64,000 bases of DNA. Source: Glandiceps talaboti (taxonomy: Eukaryota > Hemichordata > Enteropneusta > Spengelidae). This document shows positions 56,941-64,000 of this stretch, one piece after another (positions within the stretch are counted from its first letter, which is position 1; every line of letters starts with the position of its first letter). The notes below the pieces were generated by a model that worked only from the letters and a program-made list of their open reading frames with translations, was not told where the DNA came from and searched no databases. Where the stretch lies: contig NC_135566.1 in the NCBI RefSeq assembly GCF_964340395.1, positions 22,788,635 to 22,852,634 of the forward strand, given 5' to 3'. A program made the position numbers and the translations under genes.

Positions 56941-57863
56941 CTTGCTAATTATTGATAGGGCAATCTTACTCAATATTTTAAACCAAGATTTAAAGTGACA
57001 TAATCTACATATTCTGTGTGAAATATTAATTTATTCAGGTCAGTATACAAATGATAGACATGTTGATGTATCAGCCATTATATTGTTCTGACTTTCGCAG
57101 AATGTTTTGTTGACCGGCTACTATCTCAACATTGATCCGTCTGTATCCAACGCTCTGACTGATATCCTCTCTTGATTGATGGACAAGTCATCTGTATATT
57201 TATAGTATTTGTTGTATAAAAGATCACTTCAATAGGTAATCGAACTTTTCTAATCTTTGTCAATCTTCTACTCACACCGTACGTGATGTCGTCAAAATCT
57301 AATCTGGGTCACTCACATATCATTTGTCAGCATGACCTGTCTTATTCCCAACATTCAAATATTTATCAATGCACATTATACGAGTAAAAACCATGGATCT
57401 GTTATCAATAATAGATCCATGCATGGTAAAACTAAGTTGTTGGTTCAGATATAGTCCCTGGAGGCTAGGGTTAATACAAAGAGTCTATTCACTTTTTCTT
57501 TAACGGCAGTCAAACGTCTGTCCCCTTTTTTCTGTTTCAAGAGTCATTGATATACCATAATCCTGATCCTTATTGCAAATAGAAGAAATGTCTGTGTGTA
57601 TATTGTTCTAGTAATACGTCCAGGTATTGACTTATCTGTCTATAATACCCAGGCTACAAACTTTAACACCGTCGTAAACAGGAGCCTATTTTACGTCATC
57701 GTCCAAAATCCAGGCTACAAATATCACCAATATTCTCCTACTGGAAAAAAAACGTAATATTCAAATGATGCAATCGTTATTTTCAATGCCAAATTCGATT
57801 ACATAAATTTACAATAATTGGCCGTCTATTGTTTAGCAGTAGCACTTATTAGCAGTCGCGCAT
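56941..57863. other. Intronic sequence without a recognised feature
   Basis: AT-rich. It includes two partial copies of CCAGGCTACAAA near 57650 and 57709. No coding signal. Confidence 0.4.
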
Positions 57864-58086
57864 TGTCTCATGGGAGCTAGCCCCATAAATATGGATGGTT
57901 GAACCCTGCATATTCATGAATATTGAACAAATGCTGACCCAGTCATGTCTGGAAATTCTGTAAAGGTACTAGGCAACACAAGGCAAGGCAACTCGAATAT
58001 TCGATGTGCATTTGTTCATTACTCATGAATATTCAGCGTTCAACCATTCCATATTGAATAATTTACGAGGCTTACCCCATGAGACA
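57864..58086. mobile_element. 223-bp MITE-like palindromic element
   Basis: TGTCTCATGGGAGCTAGCCC ... GGATGGTTGAAC ... GAACAAATGC is mirrored imperfectly by GCATTTGTTCATTACTCATG ... GTTCAACCATTCC ... ACCCCATGAGACA. Arms are about 80-100 bp. No coding frame. Confidence 0.7.
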
Positions 58087-58495
58087 GTAGATTTTGGATT
58101 TATAACACAATTTTATCATGCCTTTCTACATCAATGTGAAACAACATATGTCAAGTCCTAGTCTGGGTGCCAGCTGTGGTGAGTGAAGGTATAAATCGTA
58201 ACGATACTGTATAGGAAATAATCTTGCTGCTAGACGTTCAGGCTTTCTTCCGATACGATAAACGAACGATGTTCGCAGTCAAGCTTGCCCGAATCTAATT
58301 CTCGATAGCGATGTTCGGTCGTGTGTTGTATTCTATCGGAAGAACATCCGGGGTCTAACAGATAGACTATATAGGAACTAGACTAGTCAAATCCTTGTTT
58401 TTAACTCAATAAATCGCAAAGCATTAATAAATGTATACATTGTTTGTTATTATACTTACAGTAACAATATGTTTTTAGTTGTTTGCAATGTACTT

Positions 58496-58635
58496 ACTTG
58501 CATTGCGATAACAATATTGATGCCCATGTTACTTGCATTGCGATAACAATATTGATGCCCATGTTACTTGCATTGCGATAACAATATTGATGCCCATGTT
58601 ACTTGCATTGCGATAACAATATTGATGCCCATGTT
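58496..58635. repeat. 35-bp tandem repeat, four copies
   Basis: The unit is ACTTGCATTGCGATAACAAT followed by ATTGATGCCCATGTT; the copies are identical or nearly so. Confidence 0.9.
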
Positions 58636-60565
58636 CAATGTCTTCTTTGGACTTGGTTATTAATATAAACTGATTGAATTGAAATCAAAATTTGAATTAT
58701 TTTTAGTTGCACCTGGGCTTCACTGAGGTAGCCTTTAACTTAGATCAGTATACATTCAGTTTGTATGTGTGTCTATAGATCATACAAGAGAGTCACTTTG
58801 TTAATTGAATTACTCACATATAAACCACAGTGGATCACTATGGCCATGGCATATACATCTTTAGTAAGATGATCGGATGTAACGAGACATCTCCTGAAAT
58901 GTGTATCTATTCTTAGAAATGTGTCCTCCCCGTTTCCTACCGATTATCTTTGCCATTTCTTTGGGTGTATTGCAATTGTTCTGTGAACACATGACAAAAA
59001 CGGAACTTGGTGGTCTTGGCAAAACTCAACTAAACTTGGTGGTCTTGGCAAAACTCAATATACTGTATCATAATGTTTCCCAAACAGTACTAGTCACTAG
59101 CTGTCGCCCTAAACATATCGCCAGGTCAAATCAATGCCTTCTTCCTTTAATGTTGTATATTGATTTGACGATATTGGCTTTCAACTGACAGCTTTGTTTT
59201 GAACTTTCTATGGTATCTGCCTGTGGATTCATTTACAGTGTACCTCTCACTGGCAGTGACTTAGGACCTATAAAGCTTAAAGGTAATCGAGAAATCTAAA
59301 AAGTGTAGTATTAAGTACATGTGACGTAATCTGAACTAACTGGCGTAGATAACAACCCGTAATTTAGACAAAATGCATAAATAGTTCACTGACTTATTTT
59401 TACCCCGTCATTTGATCTCCTCACATCTGATTTCAAATCACATTCTGTGATTTCAAATCACATTCTTTTCACATGTGATTGTCAGGAGTTCATTAACATG
59501 TACATACATACATACATACATACGTACATACGTACATACGTACATACATACATACATACATACATACATACATACATACTGTGATGTCGCCAGGTTAGGT
59601 ACTAATTCACTGCATTTACCAGTCTGAGAACAAGCGATGATGTGTATGCGTGCCAATTATTCGAAACCAAGACGCTGATGTAAACTATTAGACATCATTT
59701 ACTTGACGAGATTCAAAGTATTACAATTCATAACACCATATGGTCGTTCAGTTGTTCTGGAAATCGTTCATTCCATTCGTCTGTCTATCTCTCTAACGAT
59801 CGATATGAATTCTGAATTTGCTACGAATTGCCAATGCTTATATTCATTTTCTTCACTTATGCAACTTATGCATTGGTGATAAACAACAACATTACGTCAT
59901 TGGTGATAAACAACAACATTACGTCATTGGGGTGTGTCAGTTTGCTGTAGTTTATACAGGATTTCCCCAAAACATATTTAATCAACGGTCACTGGGGTCA
60001 ATGTACAGATTACTAAAACTTGTAATAGCATATGCGTGTCTTGTGATATGTCAAACTATTACATAAAGTTATATTAGCATTTCCCAGTCTAACTTAACCA
60101 ACCTACAACTATATATCTCGCGGTTGGTTGACTTGCGCGATCACAGCACAAGTGTTATTTTATCCCCTTCATATACAATTGGCTAAACACGTCAATATTA
60201 TCAATATCATCAACATTTTATTTATTCTAAAAAATTAACGCGGGAAGGGCGCTGACCAGAAGCAATTTTTTTTGCCTTTAAAACTCTTTCTACGGTGAGT
60301 GCTATGCTACAACGTTCTATGACATTTACATTACATGTTGTCGTTAGCCAGGAGATTACTAACAGCAATTGGCAAATAGCAACCAATGAGAAAAAATAAC
60401 TTATTGCATATGTTCTGTTGTACAATTGTCTGTAGGAAGGACAATCTCAAAAACTTTGTCCTTACGGAAGGCATTCAGTTTAAATCTGGTTTTAAATCTC
60501 TTTTGATCTTTGACATATTTTTTCGGAAAATTATTCAACCCCCCCCATCAAAAAGTGTAGCCCTT
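58636..60565. other. Intron with short duplications and a (CATA)n tract
   Basis: Contents are two copies of ACTTGGTGGTCTTGGCAAAA (~59005, ~59034), two copies of TGTGATTTCAAATCACATTC (~59425-59465), a CATA/CGTA microsatellite at ~59500-59577, and two copies of ATTGGTGATAAACAACAACA (~59872, ~59899). No exon is supported. Confidence 0.6.
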
Positions 60566-60820
60566 ATTAACAGGAATATATACATAACTTATTATATCAA
60601 GGCAATAAAGTCTTGATTGGATTAACAGGAATATATACATAACTTATTCTATCAAGGCAATAAAGTCTTGTGTTGTTTTGATTGGATTAACAGGAATATA
60701 TACATAACTTATTCTATCAAGGCAATAAAGTTTTGTGTTGTTTTGATTGGATTAACAGGAATATATACATAACTTATTCTATCAAGGCAATAAAGTCTTG
60801 TGTTGTTTTGATTGGATTAA
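60566..60820. repeat. ~65-bp tandem repeat, four copies
   Basis: The unit is ATTAACAGGAATATATACAT, AACTTATTCTATCAAGGCAA, TAAAGTCTTGTGTTGTTTTG, ATTGG. The first copy lacks the TGTTGTTTTG stretch. Confidence 0.88.
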
Positions 60821-63115
60821 AGATACACCTTAATCCCTGAACTATACTTAAAAGGTGTCCGTTATGAAAGTACTAGCACACATCTAAGACCAATTGTTTA
60901 TAAAATACATGTATAACGGTGCGAGTTTAGATGGTCAAGTCAGATAAACATGTTGTTTGGTGTGTGTACACGTTTGTTGTGTTTGATAATGGCATTAGTG
61001 TGAGTGGAGGTATAAATAGTAACGATACAATATAGACTATAATGGCACTTACTGCTACTATTTGTAAATGATCGGGATATACAGTCCTCTATGGGCAGAT
61101 GTACAAAGAAATGACCAAATGGCTCGTCATGTTGACAGCTTACCGGTAAATAACGTCACGTAATTGTGATCATTTGATTTCTGGTAGCCTAATTCATACG
61201 ACTCCCTCAGGTTCATACTTCAGGTTGGACTATTTACTGTTCCAGTCGGTCAGCTTGATGCTTTTATCGATATTGTTATGAACAATGAGCATTTTTTCTA
61301 TATTATTTTTTTATTCTAAAATACTTGGTTTAATGGAGAGAATGGCCGCAGTGTATTACTTTGGCAATCTGCCCGTTTTACTTGTATACGGTGTGATGGT
61401 TATAGGACCACATTACACAATACAGACTCCAACAAATTCCAAAAGTGTGGCCAAACCTTTGTAAAGTTAAATGACCATTTCTGTGACTTGACGAATGTCA
61501 GCACATTAAAGCTGACCCCTTAAATGTCTGCTACAAACTTTAAGGTTTGGTGGTGTAGTCGTAAAACTAACTGAACAGTTGAGAGTTTCACTTCAATATG
61601 ATAAGAGGAATTGAAATGATAAAGTGTGACATGTGTTGTGAGTTATAAACCTCGCTTGGTGAATAGAGTTAAAATGGTCATAAAAAACAGGATATGACCT
61701 TTTTAGTTTAACAATACCCAACTCAGTTTTGACAAACTATAATGCATCCAGACAGACACAGGGAATAGAATAAAACAGAAGTGCAAATAGTTTACTGAGA
61801 ATTGTTCAGTGGAGGTCATGGCCAATGTCACATTTGTCTACTGTTTTCACGTCTTTTCTATTGTAATAGTTATAAGAATAGACTCGGCGTCCCTGTTTGA
61901 AGATCATTGTCATCGTAAATGTCTTTGTTGTGAATATCGGGCTTAATCAGTCAATTACTGAGGTTCTACATTTTATCAAAAGCTAGCAGGTGTATTCCAG
62001 GTCGTACGAAGAAGATTGGAGCTATTGAAATAAACGACGAGTAAGCGTGAAATAAAGAACACAAAAAACGTGGAAAACAACGATTCGAAAAGATCTTGAA
62101 CATAATGAGACAACAATGGTGGTTTTAACTGATTTACACGTATAAGGGGTACACCATGTGATTTCGGGGGGGGGGGGTGGCTGGAGGATTTTCGAGAGAA
62201 AAAAAAATGTTGCCTGCCGAAAGTAGGGAAAATATGCTGACTAACTCAAATAAACAGAAAAAAAAATTTGCTTCAGGGTACGAGCTTTAAAAAACGTTGT
62301 GCTGCAAGTGCAGAAACTAACTACAAATGTCAAATTCATAGGTACACGTTTTTCTTGCACCTAAACTTAAAGTTTCTTGTTTATACTAACCATTGGCAAA
62401 TGCTGAAACAGACCGAAACACTACCATCAAATGAAATTACTAAGAGTACTGACCTGACCTAGTACCTTGACTGAATCATATCATTTGTTATGATTTAAAT
62501 GGCATGGCATGCAACAATACACTTTGAGGATTTGTTCTTGGTGTTAGTTTTCTGAATTAAAATTTCAATTGTGATCAGGAAAGGGTATTGTTATTACCTT
62601 GACATGTTAAAATAGCACCAGATAGCATTCATTTAGTCCTTGAAAAGTTCATGACAGGACGTGATGCGATGCGACACGATGCGGCGAATAGTCAAATTTA
62701 GAGCATATAGATAACAAACAAAATTCAAATTCGCTGCAAAAAAAAAATGGTGTCTAGTTGCTCTTGAAAAGAAAATTGCTGTCACGGTGGTTGAAAAAAA
62801 TTGTTGCTGGGTCAGAATCAGCCAGCGCCCCCCCCCCCCCCCCCCGTCAAATGTACTCAAAATGCACAATTAGGCCTAAAAGGTGAATTATTTCAAGTAG
62901 TTGTTAGCTACTGCAAATTATCCACTAATTGTTGGTGTTACTGACATCATCACAGACAACTTTGAATCTATTCCATTCATTATTGTTATTGAGACACATC
63001 TGACAAAAATGCGATGAATGTATTTTATTCTGTACTAGTTGTGGTTTCTTGTGTATGTGGTGTATACATGGAACACTGCCAACGTTTGGCAATCATTCGG
63101 ACCAAATACCAATTC
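60821..63115. other. Intronic sequence without a recognised feature
   Basis: It contains G and C homopolymers (about 62166 and 62826-62846). No exon or domain is seen. Confidence 0.4.
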
Positions 63116-63920
63116 CCAGCTTGAAATATCTGGCAACGCTTTTATATTGTAAAATAGCAACAGGAAGGTGTGCCCGGTCAAAAACTAAACATGAATACAT
63201 CATTCACTGTTCCAAGCCTGTATATATAATGTCACAGTGGTGAGTCTGTTTTAGAATGGGTCGTCTTCATGATATGACCGGCGTGATTTGCATCGTGTTA
63301 ACGTCCTGGATATGACCGGCGTGATTTGCATCGTGTTAACGTCCTGGATACACAGTATCATTTATTTTATGTGAATAGGAATAGGAATAGGAATGTGTTT
63401 TATTGTATGTATATAAAATATGGGGTAAGGACTTTTCATTCGTCGTGCAATCTTTACGACAACTGTAATACTTGGTAACATACCGCCATCTTTACGACAA
63501 CTGTAATACTTGGTAACATACCGCCATCTTTAAACTGTGAAAACCTGCTAATAATGTATTTCCTAATTTCCTGATAGTTTCGTTTGGTTTAGTTTGGATT
63601 GTCTGTCTGTCTCTCTATTTCCTGATAGTTTCGTTTGGTTTAGTTTGGATTGTCTGTCTGTCTCTCTATCAGAAAACAACCATCGCCAAATGAACAAATG
63701 ACTGATCTATGTCAACCTTAAATTATGGTTATTTACTTTGAGGGAATGTCTTCATATTATACAATGTTTCTCAATCAACTGTTACACCGTGTAGACAACT
63801 ATTGGCAGTGGTGTAGGGGTGTGTGTTATGTCAGCTTGAAATATCTGGCAACGCTTTAATATTGTAAAATAGCAACAGGAAGGTGTGCCCGGTCAAAAAC
63901 TAAACATGAATACATCATTG
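63116..63920. repeat. ~88-bp direct repeat flanking a block of smaller tandem duplications
   Basis: CAGCTTGAAATATCTGGCAA through ACATGAATACATCATT occurs at ~63117-63205 and again at ~63832-63919. Between the two lie a 38-bp duplication (ATATGACCGGCGTGATTTGC..., 63275-63350), a ~40-bp duplication (ATCTTTACGACAACTGTAAT..., ~63449-63530) and a ~50-bp duplication (TATTTCCTGATAGTTTCGTT..., ~63564-63670). Confidence 0.85.
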
Positions 63921-64000
63921 GTATGTGCTATGTCAGGGGCATAGGGGTGTGTGTTATGTCAGGGGCGTAGGGGTATGTGCTATGTCAGAGGATGTAGGGG

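Noticed and set aside
49501-64000. GAR-domain exon of the GAS2-like gene
   Set aside because: No open segment flanked by splice sites with the expected Cys/Gly-Gly-Gly-Trp pattern was found; it is probably beyond the window.

Overview
The window is animal nuclear DNA from a marine-invertebrate-type genome. It is AT-rich and intron-rich, full of minisatellites and fold-back elements, and carries exons of typical animal genes. I cannot name the species. Two host genes are partly visible. One is a type I membrane protein on the + strand whose last exons lie at 575-710 (half of a fibronectin type III domain), 4403-4552 (transmembrane helix) and 21504-21619 (cytoplasmic tail with an NPLY motif and stop codon). 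Their splice phases match. The other is the first coding exon (48877-49500) of a GAS2-like calponin-homology protein, followed by an intron that runs to the end of the window.

The centrepiece is an 18-kb Polinton/Maverick (virus-like, self-synthesising DNA transposon) at 27182-45221. It has 833-bp terminal inverted repeats and a candidate 6-bp target duplication TCCCTT on both sides. In order it carries: a C2H2 zinc-finger gene that starts inside the TIR (and so is present twice), a 69-bp tandem-repeat gene, a protein-primed family B DNA polymerase, a jelly-roll-like minor capsid candidate (- strand), an unknown 346-aa protein, a decayed gene, a small membrane protein, a retroviral-type integrase with chromodomain, a conserved Polinton structural gene with in-frame stops, an acidic/membrane protein, the major capsid protein, the FtsK/HerA-type packaging ATPase, and several small proteins. 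Polymerase, integrase and capsid genes would together support excision, copying, packaging and reinsertion. In this copy nearly every large gene is broken: the integrase lacks the segment holding its second catalytic Asp, the capsid gene is frameshifted, and other genes have stops or poly-A frameshifts. Yet the TIRs differ at only about a dozen sites. The copy is therefore either a defective element mobilised in trans, or damaged by homopolymer errors in the assembly plus real mutation.

The 1-23 kb region is mostly intron filled with repeats. There are three copies of an element with AGCTCCGCTG ends (two carrying the same nested transposon), a 1.4-kb fold-back element with a TATAA duplication, a 35-bp minisatellite, a 2.3-kb satellite built of ~53-bp units with a 640-bp higher-order repeat, and a fragment of a non-LTR retrotransposon ORF with a 2A ribosome-skipping motif (20600-20626). 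The 45-64 kb region holds microsatellites, a 1.7-kb 26-bp minisatellite, further fold-back elements and many two- to four-copy short tandem duplications.
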